NCBI GenBank assembly: GCA_021234155.1
Contig: JAJEKV010000064.1
Location: 6,014,001-6,078,000, forward strand
From: Isoetes taiwanensis
Taxonomy: Eukaryota > Streptophyta > Lycopodiopsida > Isoetales > Isoetaceae
Direction of reading: 5' to 3'
DNA: 64,000 nt
Below are positions 47,107-61,500 of the stretch, in pieces (within the stretch, counting starts at the first letter, position 1; each line of letters begins with the position of its first letter). Below the pieces are notes generated by a model that was given only the letters and a program-made list of their open reading frames with translations, did not search any database and was not told the origin of the DNA. A program made the position numbers and the translations under genes.

Positions 47107-50100
47107 CGTTCAAAGTAAGACATGTCTCCCAATATCTACCCTGGTGTTTTATGCCAGGCCACATCAGGTACTCCTACTTCCATTATCCTTTGGTAAAATC
47201 AAAATTTAAAAATAGAACATTTCACATAGCAGATTCCAAAATTGTACATTTAGATAGAATAATCCATATAATCATTTTCACATTAGTATTTGTACATGAT
47301 AAACATAACGTATAAAGTATAAGGTAATCAATAGATTTTCTTAGAACGTAGTAATATATTTATATCTTATCTGAGCAATATCAAGGTGCAACGTATTCCA
47401 TAAAGTACTTTCCAAGCTATTCCATCAGTTTTCATGTCAACGCCTACTCTACGAGCAAAATAGAGACAATTGGAGGAGAGAACCGTACCTGCAGCCAATC
47501 AATACACAATTAGCGTGAAAACGGTAAATGTGCAAGGGCCAAAAGGTACATTGGGTCTCTCAGTTTATCACTGATCACCAATTGTATCCTTTTGCCCTGA
47601 GGAGAAGACATTAACAAGAAAGGAAATGGAATAATAACTTCGTCCAAATTCACATAAATTTGTATAATTAGTCAATACTAATATCAAGCTATAACATTAG
47701 ACGAGAACCAATTTCTTGATCCCAAATCTAGCTGGTTACTTGACAATTAGTTTTATAGTGCTCAAAAAAGGATTTCCGTCATTTTTATAGCATATAAGGC
47801 GATCATTTTTTCTTTCACTATAAAGCAAGCCAATTATATAGGCTTATGTACTCACCACAAAAACGCACATATAACTCTCCCATAATATCATGTAGAGCTA
47901 CGACTATGCTGTTACATAGAACTATTCCCTATAAAAGAAGGGATTTTCAGATTTGTGCACCTCATTGTGCATCCGTAGGAACTAAAACCCAATATGTAGA
48001 ACTGTGTATTCTAGCATTCATTTAGAAGATGTATTTTAAGAATGTAACCCTGTCAACAATATAAAGCTCAGAGCTATTTCAAAGCCATAGGAAACCATAA
48101 GCTATCTACATCACAAAAATGTGTTCATCATATGTTTTCTTAAGAATCTATATCATTATATGGCATACTATGGCCGTATGAAGATGGGCATCTTATATAA
48201 GCATAAAGTTCAAAGTGCATAAGCTAACCTGAATAGATTTTGCGCTCCATACTTTATAATCCACTGGAACATGTTCCAATCACTTTTGTGGAGAAAAATA
48301 CTCCCAGCTTTGCTCTATGTTTTGGCTTAGCCAGTCTTCTGATATATACCTAGAGCCTCTTCATAATTTCCAATACAAAGCCCTTTGGGCATGTGAGTAT
48401 CAATAGAGTTGTAAAAGCATGTATCAGATCCTTGGGCTCTTTATAGCCTACAGGCAGAAAAGCATAAAAGCACATGTTTTGTGCAGTTTAGCTCCTCATC
48501 AATACACAAAAAACCATGAATTAATTAGCAAAAGCTCTACTTAGCTTGCCTATATGGCGTACTCAAGACCACCTATCTTGAAGCAGAAATGCAAGGTAGT
48601 TGCAGTCTAGATATATTCATTTAAAAAGAAGATTTACCTGGAATATATGAACAGGATAATCAATTTGTAGCAAGGCAGGAACCCAGCCTTATTGTATTTT
48701 CGAGCAAGACAATATGGCCAAAGAGCTCAGCCAGTATGCTCTGCCATCTCTACATTAGAGCTCCAGCCATTTTAATGCAATAAACTTGCCACGCTCCTGT
48801 ATCATGCCAGCATTTTTTGGCATCCTGTATTATGCTTGAAGCCATTCTTGGCAGAAGGCCTTGTATCATCAGCCAGGCATATAGCTGTGTTGCAGAAATC
48901 TGCATCATCCAGTTCTGTACTGGTAACTTTATAATGTGCAAAGGAAATTTCGGTCCAAGACCATCGCCTACTGCATTTCCACATCCCTGCATCTACCAGC
49001 AACCATATATCCAATCGCCCATTTTGAGCATCAAAGCAGCTGCAGGCTGTGAACTTAAGAATAGAATGGAACAATCATGCAAGATAGATGCGATGAGCTC
49101 AAAACTATCTCCCAAAAGCAATTTCGGCCATTATGGCCTTGCTATTTTATTCAAAATCCTCTGTAAAAATAGTTCAAATAGCAACACAAGTACAAGAAAA
49201 CTCGGCATGATCCTGGGTCGCATAAGCAACTCTGATAATATACAAGTCTGCATCCATGTAATCCCTGGAATGCATTCACCTAGAATGGCTACCAATCGGC
49301 CAGAGTATGGAGTTCTTACTTGCGGCTCCATATAACCTAAACCTAAGCTTTATGCAAAATATCCAGATAACCTTTCGAATGGCATTTTGGAAACATGCCT
49401 AGGCAAAAAAATACCCATTTTTTAGCCATGTAGACTCTTGCTTTTAGCATTCGGGATGAAATGCTACGAGAAGCTCCAATGGATATATTCCAAATATTTA
49501 AGTACTTCCATTCAAAGCAAACTAGTCAAAAAGCATCGAACTAGATGCATATGTGCACAAGAACTTACGAAATTAATTTTTAAGGAAACTATATAGCAAG
49601 TAATAACTCTAGTGTTTTTTATTTTGTATACAACAACCATTGAGGTAAAATATTTCAACGGTCCCACCTTTTGAGGCATGCTCTTCCGTGCTAATTATAA
49701 GCCCACAAGATCTTTTACATATGTGTGTACACTTAGAGATTTTCATCCAACTTGCATTTTTGCATGCTTAGTAATGTACACAATTGCACCCTTTAGAGAT
49801 CACGTCCTTGGATTCTTTGAACTTCAATGCTCAATGAATTTACCAATTAGGCAAATTACATCCATATACTTTGTGTACATTGTGTTCTCAAACTGCCCAA
49901 AAATGCAAATTCCATAATCATTCTTTTTTCTTTTTTTGTGGCAATCATGCATGCATCAAAAAAAGATGCAAAGTTTAGAATCCCATTTTGAATATCCCAA
50001 AGGTATTTTCTTTGGAACAATAGCTAATTCGTGTATTACAACACCTTAGCCACTTTTGCAAGCCCACAAATCTTTTTGCATAAATTTTATTAAATGCAAC

Positions 50101-50170
50101 AATATTCCATTTCCTAACCATATAGGGCATGTGGACCATACGCCATATCCTAGCATCTAAGAATAGTTCC
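47107..50170 (+). repeat. old diverged copy (unit 0) of the second array
   Basis: Collinear but diverged from the 3.1-kb units that follow: TACCCTGGTGTTTTATGCC at about 47137 matches 50747 onward, 47460-47640 matches 51052-51220 closely (AATCAATACACAATTAGCGT is identical), and 49945-50040 matches 54605-54710. No coding content. Short frames on both strands are not conserved in the younger units. Confidence 0.75.
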
Positions 50171-52738
50171 ATATCATGGATTTGAAAGACATATCAATCC
50201 CTTAGGACTCTTATAAAAACCATGTCAAATGTTTTATACCCAAGTAGGATATCTAGGAACAATTGAAAGATTCAAAGAGAATTAATGCCATCAAATTCTA
50301 AGGCATAGGTTGTTGCCATCAAATTGAATTCAGTATATTAATAATCATCATCATCACTGAAGATTCAAAAAGAAATATTGGAATTTTCATGTCTAGAACT
50401 TTAGAGAATTAGGTATAGTGGACCTAATCTCTATGCCTTGGCACAATGGACCAAGGATTTTATAGATTTGAGATGTATTATACAGCACAGTGGGCCATAC
50501 ATACTATGGACAACCTGATATAGGTTATGGGCCATTTACCATAACATATGGTAGCAGAACCTAGTTATCCAAAAGCAATAATATTCACACTAACCTGGTT
50601 TTGTAGAAGAGATGTGTTTGCTGAATACCTCCAGCAAATGGATGTCACAGTTTCTTCTTATTCAGATTTACATCCAGATTTACACTATTAATTGTACAAA
50701 AACAAAAAAACAGCTCCATTCAGGATGCAAATGACTCCCAAATATCCACCCTGGTTTTTTAGGCCAGGCCACATCAGGCACTCTACAAACCTTAGCCCAT
50801 ATAGCTTTCACTAATAAAAAAAACAAATTCCAGAAATTGTAAATTTGAATAAAATAATCAGTATAGGCATTTACACATGAATTTGAAAGTGTGAAGTATA
50901 ATGTATAAGTGTAAAATAACATATAATGTATATTGTAAGTGTAAAATAGAAAATGTAAAGTGTAAAAGTTACCAATAACATTCCTGTATTTTATAATTCC
51001 ATTCGAAAGTATTCCATCCGCTTCTACATTAACGACATCCTGGGAAGCAAAATAGAGACAATTGGAGGAGAGAACCCGTACCTGCAGCCAATCAATACAC
51101 AATTAGCGTGAAAACGGTAAATGTGCAAGGGCCAAAAGGTACATTGGGTCTCTCAGTTTATCACTGATCACCAATTGTATCCTTTTGCCCTGGGGTGACG
51201 TTAGCAAGAAACGAAAATGGAATGATGATTTTGAGTCTTATAAGCAGTATAATCAAGTTTAATCAAGTTTTACAACCGTTTCAATCACCCATAGTTGATC
51301 CTTAAAATCCTCAGAGCTTAACAACTACCATATCTTTTATATACACATGTAAACATTCCAAATTTTAAGAACTCAATAACTTATCATTTATCTCTTAAGA
51401 ACATCAAAATTTTATTCTTATAATAGTTAAAGCATAAAGGATATGCATAGGCATCATACCCTTAAGGAATTCAAAGACAATAGCTATAGCAAAGGCCATC
51501 CCAAAGTAATCATATGGATCACATTCTTACAAAGAAGAACATAGAGTCTTCTACATGTGGACATACTATGATAGCTTCCGGTTTTAGTTCTATTCCATCT
51601 TTAAATAATAAGGAAGCTCCAAATTATTCTTTTTATGTTGCAACTACATTACACTAATATAGTGCAAGAAATCACCACTTCCACAAAGAGCTTGTCATTA
51701 TTTCAAAGCTCAAAAGTTCTTTATGGCGGGATTCTTCAACCTAGAACAAACATAACGTATGAGCCTCGCAACTAGAAGTAGACAAGGCCGCATATGCCGA
51801 ACATTCTTATTCATGCAATCCATTCTAATATGCAATCTTATTTCCCTGTGATATCCGAGAGATTTTTCAAAATAGAAAAAAACGAAATTAGATCTTGCTC
51901 TATTTTTCATAAGCAAATGATCAAACCCGTTTGAGAATGCCGGCATATTTTAGCTCCGTTTTCATGCCATGCTCCAGTTTTCTTCCATGCTCTCTTAAGC
52001 ACCATAGAAGATCCGCCATCATATATATTACCGTCTCACCATCACGGTCTCAAAGATCGAGAATAAGAGCTTATCGACCATCTCCCCGATAGAAGGCATT
52101 CAAATAAGGAAAAATCATAAGGAAATGATCGGGCATAGCCCTTTGAGCATCATTTTAAAGCGCGCTTTTACATGACCCAAAGATAGCCGACATAGAATAT
52201 CCGATCAAACATGCTTTTGGCCACTATTACATCATAAAAGAGTATGCTTCACAAGCAAGAAAGCCCACAATATTTTCGTGAGATTTACCTTAAATCTTTG
52301 AACACGCAGGTGTATGCCGAGCCGGACTAGTATAGCAAAGAACTGGTCCCTCGCACTCTTACTCCGGGCCGAGTAGCCATCTCAAAACTTGCCAAGCCGG
52401 ATGATGGCATCACAAATTCAAACTCAGATATGCTAGTAAATGGATCTGTACTAGCCTATATCACCAAGTATGCTCCAACTAGTTATCCATAGGCTCTGCT
52501 ATGAGAAGACGGCACCATGGCCGAAATCTCTAAATCTGAAAATTCGAAATCAGCAGTAAGCATGCAAATCCAGCAGATCGCCATCTCCCTTAATTGGTTT
52601 CCAACAGAAGCCATCGATTTGGCTATGCCCTTTGGGCGGCCGTTTTGGCGCCACACTTTGCTTGGCAAAGCCCTAAATAATTTTTTCTTTAACATATGTA
52701 AAAGAGATATGTACAAGAAATCCTCATAAATGCATTTT

Positions 52739-54385
52739 GATTTTGATTTGATTTTGATTTATTGTCACGCCATTTCAGACCCTCAGGTCCATTAGGCGAC
52801 AAGAGAAATACATGTAGCAAGAAACACTAAACGAGGCCATTTGCCTCAAGATTATCTGCAACATCATTTAGTTCTAAAATTATCTTACGATGTTTCCACC
52901 AAGCTTGAAGGTAAGCTCCTAAGTGGGCTGCTGGTAATGTAAGTAGCATAGAAAAATTCCCATAAATCCCATAGATCTCCCGTATTTCTTCAAACCTGGA
53001 GCATTCAAGGAATGCGTGTTCTTCATCCTCAACCACCGCTTCTCTGCAACAAGGACAAAACCTCATCTCCCTTGGCAAGTCATGTCTGTACTCGATTTCC
53101 AAAGAATGGGAGCGTAGGCGCACTTGGGAGATGAGCTTACGTGTTTTTTTTACCGATATCGACTATTAAGATAGTCCCTGTTCAACATACATCATCATGA
53201 GGTTGACTTTGTTATAATAGAAGCCCAATTTGGGTGCCAAAGGTGGCATCCATATTGTGCTCAACACCTTTTCACGAAAGTAAACTACTTAATCCCCAAT
53301 TCAGTTGCTGGTATCTCATCTATATTTAGTGCCCATCTTTCCAACCATTCCTTCAATTGTGTGTACCAGCCATTTTGGTGTTTCATTGATTCACTTAGAG
53401 CATGTCGAGGTAGCCTATCATCTTCTAGACTTTGTATCCTTCTTAAATATCCAAGTGTCAAACATAGTGCTTCTGCCTCTAGCGGAAGAAATCCTGCCTC
53501 AGCAAGAAGCATCGCATATGGTGTTTGTACTTTGGCACCAAGCTCTGCTATTAAGAATCTCTTTTGTATTTGTTCAATATTTGCCCAATTCTTCTTTGAC
53601 AAGCCTGGTCCCCATACTGGACAACCATATAGAATAACTGGCTGCACTAACATTTTAAATTCTTCAAAGACCATTCCTGGACATGTATGTTCTTCCATAT
53701 GCTCATGATGCTGTATAAAGCTCTCATCCCCCCAGATATTCTCTTACTTACCCCAGCATTCCATTTGTAATTATCCGTGAACTCAACACCCAAATATTTA
53801 TACTGATGCACCTGTTCTAGAGCTTCCCCTTCCAAATAAAAGCTGATATTCTGCCGCTTTCCTATTATCATGACTTTTGTCTTTTCTTTATTCACTGTCA
53901 TGCCTTTCTCCCGACAAAACATCTCCAATGCAGTTAATTCTTTCTGAAGCCCTGTTTCTGTTCTAGAGAGAAGAACCACATCGTCTGCATAAAGCAAAAG
54001 TTGAACAACATATTTATTAAGGTGCACTCCTGTTCCTCCTTCCCTTTCCATCCACTCTTCTAATTCATCAATAAATATTCCAAACAGGGTGGGTGAGAGC
54101 GGGCACCCTTGCTTCACTCCTATATTGCTTTCCACCTTTTCTGGACCATCCATGGGAAATGACAGCTCAACCAAAACCTTTTCATAAAGTCTGATAACCC
54201 CCTGATGCAATTCCCTAGGCACCTTTAGACGCGCTAATCGATGTCCTAGTTTACTTCTCCACACCCTATCAAAAGCTTTAGAAAAATCAACAAAGCAACA
54301 ATATAAAGCATTTCCAGCTCCTTTTGCCCCTTCTGCCACTACACACAATGTGAAAAGATGATCAACAGTAGAGTGTTTTTTTCGG
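52739..54385 (-). mobile_element. 5'-truncated LINE inserted in unit 1
   Basis: Units 2 and 3 give the empty site (ATGCATTTTAAAAGCC, at 57805 and 60942). The insertion is flanked by ATTTT on both sides (52734-52738 and 54386-54390), a 5-bp target duplication. On the minus strand its 3' end is a TCAAAA-type tail (complement of 52739-52762), as in several plant LINEs. The 5' end is truncated inside the RT domain. Confidence 0.9.
52827..54385 (-). pseudogene. LINE reverse transcriptase (ORF2 remnant)
   Basis: Reading on the minus strand from 54385: KIRKKHSTVDHLFTL, motif A CFVDFSKAFDRVWR, motif B GVKQGCPLSPTLFGIFIDEL, motif C LLYADDVVLLS, thumb-like YKYLGVEF. A frame change near 53690 leads to ILYGCPVWG and LGAKVQTPYAMLLAEAGFLP, and a stop at about 53285. 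A last block at 53123-52827 holds the zinc-binding RFCPCC..EDEEHAFLEC tail. The RT core with both catalytic Asp residues of motif C is intact, but the N-terminal endonuclease is missing and the frame is broken, so it is a dead copy. LINE clade not assigned. Confidence 0.9.
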
Positions 54386-55219
54386 ATTTTAAAAGCCATC
54401 AAATGCATTGTTTATATTTGACGACTACGTCTTAGTATTCTTCGTCCTCGTTCCCTTTATTTACAACCATAAAGGTTTTAAACAACTAATCCAAGATGTA
54501 GGAAATGCCATCGGCCCTCTTATTCGTAGTCATATCTCCAAAATATCTCCAAAATAGAACCAACTGGTTCATAAACATTACATGCAATCCAATTTCTCTA
54601 AAGGCAACATGTGGCAAACATGCATGCCTCCAATAAAGCAAACTTTAAAATCCTATTTTAAATACCCCAAGGGTATTATTTGGAACAATAGTTAATTTGT
54701 GAGTTACCATATTGCACATTATGCATATTGTGCATCGAAATTGCAATTTGCACCTTAGGCATATTAGTTTGAGAATTTTGCATGTATTTTGCCAATAAAG
54801 CCCTTCACACAATGTGGCACTATATCATATGCAAGGACTTGCCACTTTCTTAATTTAAGGTGGCGGTTTTATGTGTCAAGCCACCATAATGTAAAAAAAC
54901 ACTTAGAATTCTAATGGTTCCATAATATTTAATATCAATTTTGGGCGCAGTAGCTAACAACAATGTTTTCCAAATATCAAATATAGAATGCAAGCATATT
55001 TTTGGTTCATTGCTAAGAACAGCCAAATCGAGTTGGTGGAACTTTATAGCCCCATGCTAGGCTTTTATCCTTTCGAGCCCAACAAACATAAGTCTAGAGG
55101 CCTAAAGGCCTTTGGGATATTTTTGTATTTTGAATTTCATAGCCCTTATGGTGTTTTTAGATCCAACAATATTTCAAATAAGAGCAAGTTCTTAAGATTT
55201 GAAGATTCGAAGAGAATAT

Positions 55220-55333
55220 TTCTTCTTCTTCTTCTTCTTCTTCTTCTTCTTCTTCTTCTTCTTCTTCTTCTTCTTCTTCTTCTTCTTCTTCTTCTTCTTC
55301 TTCTTCTTCTTCTTCTTCTCCTCCTCCTCCTCC
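55220..55333. repeat. (TTC)n/(CTC)n microsatellite, unit 1
   Basis: About 33 TTC repeats turning into CTC repeats. The equivalent site is (CTC)n of about 45 bp in unit 2 (58427-58471) and only CCTCCTCCC in unit 3 (61781). Confidence 0.95.
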
Positions 55334-55363
55334 CACAATCCCTCCCTCGGGATGTAGAACACC

Positions 55364-55425
55364 TCTTTTTATAAGGAAAGTAGGACCCCCTTATAAAAAG
55401 AGGGGTCCCTACTTCCCTTACGCCG
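55364..55425. repeat. interleaved inverted repeats, unit 1
   Basis: Arm order A-B-A'-B': CCTCTTTTTATAAG, GGAAAGTAGGACCCC, CTTATAAAAAGAGG, GGGGTCCCTACTTCCC. Each arm pairs with the one after next. The same block is present at 58501-58554 (unit 2) and 61816-61870 (unit 3). Confidence 0.85.
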
Positions 55426-55449
55426 AAGAGAAAGCCATTAAGCCGCAAA

Positions 55450-58400
55450 GAAATATTGGAATTTTCATGTCTAGAACTTTAGAGAATTAGGTACAGTGGA
55501 CCTAATCTCTATGCCTTGGCACAATGGACCAAGGATTTTATAGATTTGAGATGTATTATACAGCACAGTGGGCCATACATACTATGGACAACCTGATATA
55601 GGTTATGGGCCATTTACCATAACATATGGTAGCAGAACCTAGTTATCCAAAAGCAATAATATTCACACTAACCTGGTTTTGTAGAAGAGATGTGTTTCTT
55701 TGAATACCTCCAAAGAAATGGATGTCACATTTCTTCTTATTCATTTACATCCGTTTTACACTATTAATTGTACAAAAAAAAAAAAAAAAATTCCATTCGG
55801 GGATGCAAATGACTCCCAAATATCCACCACGGTTTTTAGGCGAGGCCACATCGAGCACTCTACAAACCTTAGCCCATATAGCTTTCACTAATAAAAAAAA
55901 CAAATTCCAGAAATTGTAAATTTGAATAAAATAATCAGTATAGGCATTTACACATGAATTTGAAAGTGTGAAGTATAATGTATAAGTGTAAAATAACATA
56001 TAATGTATATTGTAAGTGTAAAATAGAAAATGTAAAGTGTAAAAGTTACCAATAACATTCCTGTATTTTATAATTCCATTCGAAAGTATTCCATCCGCTT
56101 CTACATTAACGACATCCTGGGAAGCAAAATAGAGACAATTGGAGGAGAGAACCCGTACTGCGCAGCCAATCAATACACAATTAGCGTGAAAACGGTAAAT
56201 GTGCAAGGGCCAAAAGGTACATTGGGTCTCTCAGTTTATCACTGATCACCAATTGTATCCTTTTGCCCTGGGGTGACGTTAGCAAGAAACGAAAATGGAA
56301 TGATGATTTTGAGTCTTATAAGCAGTATAATCAAGTTTAATCAAGTTTTACAACCGTTTCAATCACCCATAGTTGATCCTTAAAATCCTCAGAGCTTAAC
56401 AACTACCATATCTTTTATATACACATGTAAACATTCCAGCCTTTAAGAACTCAATAACTTATCATTTATCTCTTAAGAACATCAAAATTTTATTCTTATA
56501 ATAGTTAAAGCATAAAGGATATGCATAGGCATCATACCCTTAAGGAATTCAGCACAATAGCTATAGCAAAGGCCATCCCAAAGTAATCATATGGATCACA
56601 TTCTTACAAAGAAGAACATAGAGTCCGATTCTACATGTGGACATACTATGATAGCTCGCTTTTAGTTCTATTCCATCTTTAAATAATAAGGAAGCTCCAG
56701 CCCATTCTTTTATGTTGCAACTACATTACACTAATTTAGTGCAAGAAATCACCACTTCCACAAAGAGCTTGTCATTATTTCAAAGCTCAAAAGTTCTTTA
56801 TGGCGTGATTCTTCAACCTAGAACAAACATAACGTATGAGCATGCAACTAGAAGTAGACAAGGCTGCATATGCGTAACATTCTTATTCATGCAATCCATT
56901 CTAATATGCAATCTTATTTCCCTGTGATATCCGAGAGATTTTTCAAAAATAGAAAAACGAAATTAGATCTTGCTCTATTTTCATAAGCAACAGATCAAAC
57001 CTGTTTGAGAATGCCGCAAGATATTTTAGCTCCAGTTTTCATGCCATGCTCCAGTTTTCTTCCATGCTCTCTTAAGCACCATAGAAGATCCGCCATCATA
57101 TATATTACCGTCTCACCATCACAGGTCTCAAAGATCGAGAATAAGAGCTTATCGACCATCTCCCCGATAGAAGGCATTCAAATAAAGGAAATCATAAGGA
57201 AATGATCGGGCATAGCCCTTTGAGCATCATTTTAAAGCGCGGTTACATGACCCAAAGATAGCCAAACATAGAATATCGATCAAACATGCTTTTGGCCACT
57301 ATTACATCATAAAAGAGTATGCTTCACAAGCAAGAAAGCCCACAATATTTTCGAGATTTACCTTAAATCTTTGAACACAGAGGTGTATGCCGAGAGCCGG
57401 ACTAGTATAGCAAAGAACTGGTCCTGCACTCTTACTCTGGCTGAGTAGCCATCTCAAAAACTTGCCAAGCCGGATGATGGCATCACAAATTCGAAACTGT
57501 ATATGCTAGTAAATGGATCTCATACTAGCCTATATCACCAAGTATGCTCCAACTAGTTATCCATAGGCTCTGCTATGAGAAGACGGCACCATGGCCGAAA
57601 TCTCTAAATCTAAAAATTCGAAATCGGCAGATAAGCATGCAAATCCAGCAGATCGCCATCTCCCTTAATTGGTTTCCAACAGAAGCCATCGATTTGGCTA
57701 TGCCCTTTGGGCGGCCGTTTTGGCGCCACACTTTGCTTGGCAAAGCCCTAAATAATTTTTCTTTAACATATGTAAAAGAGATATGTACAAGAAATCCTCA
57801 TAAATGCATTTTAAAAGCCATCAAATGCATTGTTTATATTTGACGACTACGTCTTAGTATTCTTTGTCCTCGTTCCCTTTATTTACAACCATAAAGGTTT
57901 TAAACAACTAATCCAAGATGTAGGAAATGCCATCGGCCCTCTTATTCGTAGTCATATCTCCAAAATATCTCCAAAATAGAACCAACTGGTTCATAAACAT
58001 TACATGCAATCCAATTTCTCTAAAGGCAACATGTGGCAAACATGCATGCCTCCAATAAAGCAAACTTTAAAATCCTATTTTAAATACCCCAAGGGTATTA
58101 TTTGGAACAATAGTTAATTTGTGAGTTACCATATTGCACATTATGCATATTGTGCATCGAAATTGCAATTTGCACCTTAGGCATATTAGTTTGAGAATTT
58201 TGCATGTATTTTGCCAATAAAGCCCTTCACACAATGTGGCACTATATCATATGCAAGGACTTGCCACTTTCTTAATTTAAGGTGGCGGTTTTATGTGTCT
58301 AGAGGCCTAAAGGCCTTTGGGATATTTTTGTATTTTGAATTTCATAGCCCTTATGGTGTTTTTAGATCCAACAATATTTCAAATAAGAGCAAGTTCTTAA

Positions 58401-58585
58401 GATTTGAAGATTCGAAGAGAATATTTCTCCTCCTCCTCCTCCTCCTCCTCCTCCTCCTCCTCCTCCTCCTCCCACAATCCCTCCCTCGGGATGTAGAACA
58501 CCTCTTTTTATAAGGAAAGTAGGACCCCCTTATAAAAAGAGGGGTCCTACTTCCTTACGCCAGAAGAAAGCAGATTAAGCTGCAA
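55450..58585 (+). repeat. second array, unit 2
   Basis: 3136 bp, intact at the LINE site. It lacks about 217 bp that are present in units 1 and 3 (from 54874 and 61438), the junction being TATGTGTCTAGAGG at about 58295. No coding content. CAG/CTG positions are frequently altered (for example TTTCTTTGAATACC at 55695 versus TTTGCTGAATACC at 58830). Confidence 0.9.
58501..58554. repeat. interleaved inverted repeats, unit 2
   Basis: A 58501-58514 pairs with A' 58529-58542; B 58514-58528 pairs with B' 58541-58554 with one bulged A. The two pairings overlap, so they form either a pseudoknot or two mutually exclusive hairpins. Confidence 0.85.
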
Positions 58586-61500
58586 GAAATATTGGAATTT
58601 TCATGTCTAGAACTTTAGAGAATTAGGTACAGTGGACCTAATCTCTATGCCTTGGCACAATGGACCAAGGATTTTATAGATTTGAGATGTATTATACAGC
58701 ACAGTGGGCCATACATACTATGGACAACCTGATATAGGTTATGGGCCATTTACCATAACATATGGTAGCAGAACCTAGTTATCCAAAAGCAATAATATTC
58801 ACACTAACCTGGTTTTGTAGAAGAGATGTGTTTGCTGAATACCTCCAGCAAATGGATGTCACAGTTTCTTCTTATTCAGATTTACATCCAGATTTACACT
58901 ATTAATTGTACAAAAACAAAAAAACAGCTCCATTCAGGATGCAAATGACTCCCAAATATCCACCCTGGTTTTTTAGGCCAGGCCACATCAGGCACTCTAC
59001 AAACCTTAGCCCATATAGCTTTCACTAATAAAAAAAACAAATTCCAGAAATTGTAAATTTGAATAAAATAATCAGTATAGGCATTTACACATGAATTTGA
59101 AAGTGTGAAGTATAATGTATAAGTGTAAAATAACATATAATGTATATTGTAAGTGTAAAATAGAAAATGTAAAGTGTAAAAGTTACCAATAACATTCCTG
59201 TATTTTATAATTCCATTCGAAAGTATTCCATCCGCTTCTACATTAACGACATCACATCCCGGGAAGCAAAATAGAGACAATTGGAGGAGAGAACCCGACT
59301 GCAGACCAATCAATACACAATTAGCGTGAAAACGGTAAATGTGCAAGGGCCAAAAGGTACATTGGGTCTCTCAGTTTATCACTGATCACCAATTGTATCC
59401 TTTTGCCCTGGGGTGACGTTAGCAAGAAACGAAAATGGAATGATGATTTTGAGTCTTATAAGCAGTATAATCAAGTTTAATCAAGTTTTACAACCGTTTC
59501 AATCACCCATAGTTGATCCTTAAAATCCTCAGAGCTTAACAACTACCATATCTTTTATATACACATGTAAACATTCCAGCCTTTAAGAACTCAATAACTT
59601 ATCATTTATCTCTTAAGAACATCAAAATTTTATTCTTATAATAGTTAAAGCATAAAGGATATGCATAGGCATCATACCCTTAAGGAATTCAGCACAATAG
59701 CTATAGCAAAGGCCATCCCAAAGTAATCATATGGATCACATTCTTACAGCAAGAACATAGAGTCTGATTCTACATGTGGACATACTATGATAGCTCAGTT
59801 TTTAGTTCTATTCCATCTTTAAATAATAAGGAAGCTCCAGCCCATTCTTTTATGTTGCAACTACATTACACTAATTTAGTGCAGTAAATCACCACTTCCA
59901 CAAAGAGCTTGTCATTATTTCAAAGCTCAAAAGTTCTTTATGGCAGGATTCTTCAACCTAGAACAAACATAACGTATGAGCATGCAACTAGAAGTAGACA
60001 AGGCTGCATATGCCAGAACATTCTTATTCATGCAATCCATTCTAATATGCAATCTTATTTCCCTGTGATATCCAGAGATTTTTCAAAAATAGAAAAACGA
60101 AATTAGATCTTGCTCTATTTTCATAAGCAACAGATCAAACCTGTTTGAGAATGCCGGCATATTTTAGCTCCAGTTTTCATGCCATGCTCCAGTTTTCTTC
60201 CATGCTCTCTTAAGCACCATAGAAGATCTGCCATCATATATATTACCGTCTCACCATCACAGGTCTCAGCATCAGAGAATAAGAGCTTATCGACCATCTC
60301 CCTGATAGAAGGCATTCAGCGTAAGGAAATCATAAGGAAATGATCAGGCATAGCCCTTTGAGCAGTCATTTTAAGCGCAGTTTACATGACCCAGCATAGC
60401 CAGCATAGAATATCTGATCAAACATGCTTTTGGCCACTATTACATCATAAAAAGAGTATGCTTCACAAGCAAGAAAGCCCACAATATTTTCAGAGATTTA
60501 CCTTAAATCTTTGAACACAGAGGTGTATGCCAGAGCCAGACTAGTATAGCAAAGAACTGGTCCTGCACTCTTACTCTGGCTGAGTAGCCATCTCAAAAAC
60601 TTGCCAAGCCAGATGATGGCATCACAAATTCGAAACTGTATATGCTAGTAAATGGATCTGTACTAGCCTATATCACCAAGTATGCTCCAACTAGTTATCC
60701 ATAGGCTCTGCTATGAGAAGACGGCACCATGGCCGAAATCTCTAAATCTAAAAATTCGAAATCAGCAGTAAGCATGCAAATCCAGCAGATCGCCATCTCC
60801 CTTAATTGGTTTCCAACAGAAGCCATCGATTTGGCTATGCCCTTTGGGCGGCCGTTTTGGCGCCACACTTTGCTTGGCAAAGCCCTAAATAATTTTTTCT
60901 TTAACATATGTAAAAGAGATATGTACAAGAAATCCTCATAAATGCATTTTAAAAGCCATCAAATGCATTGTTTATATTTGACGACTACGTCTTAGTATTC
61001 TTTGTCCTCGTTCCCTTTATTTACAACCATAAAGGTTTTAAACAACTAATCCAAGATGTAGGAAATGCCATCGGCCCTCTTATTCGTAGTCATATCTCCA
61101 AAATATCTCCAAAATAGAACCAACTGGTTCATAAACATTACATGCAATCCAATTTCTCTAAAGGCAACATGTGGCAAACATGCATGCCTCCAATAAAGCA
61201 AACTTTAAAATCCTATTTTAAATACCCCAAGGGTATTATTTGGAACAATAGTTAATTTGTGAGTTACCATATTGCACATTATGCATATTGTGCATCGAAA
61301 TTGCAATTTGCACCTTAGGCATATTAGTTTGAGAATTTTGCATGTATTTTGCCAATAAAGCCCTTCACACAATGTGGCACTATATCATATGCAAGGACTT
61401 GCCACTTTCTTAATTTAAGGTGGCGGTTTTATGTGTCAAGCCACCATAATGTAAAAAAACACTTAGAATTCTAATGGTTCCATAATATTTAATATCAATT

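Larger units (their letters stand above)
50372..55449 (+). repeat. second array, unit 1 (interrupted by a LINE)
   Basis: Starts with GAAATATTGGAATTTTCATG. Without the 1.65-kb LINE the unit is about 3.4 kb and non-coding. It ends with a long (TTC)n/(CTC)n tract and a block of interleaved inverted repeats. Probably a non-autonomous element or macrosatellite; class unknown. Confidence 0.9.

Noticed and set aside
46637-47315. Long poly-Phe, poly-Leu, poly-Ser and poly-Glu frames
   Set aside because: They are translations of the (TTC)68 microsatellite; the poly-Leu and poly-Arg frames at 55.2 kb have the same cause.
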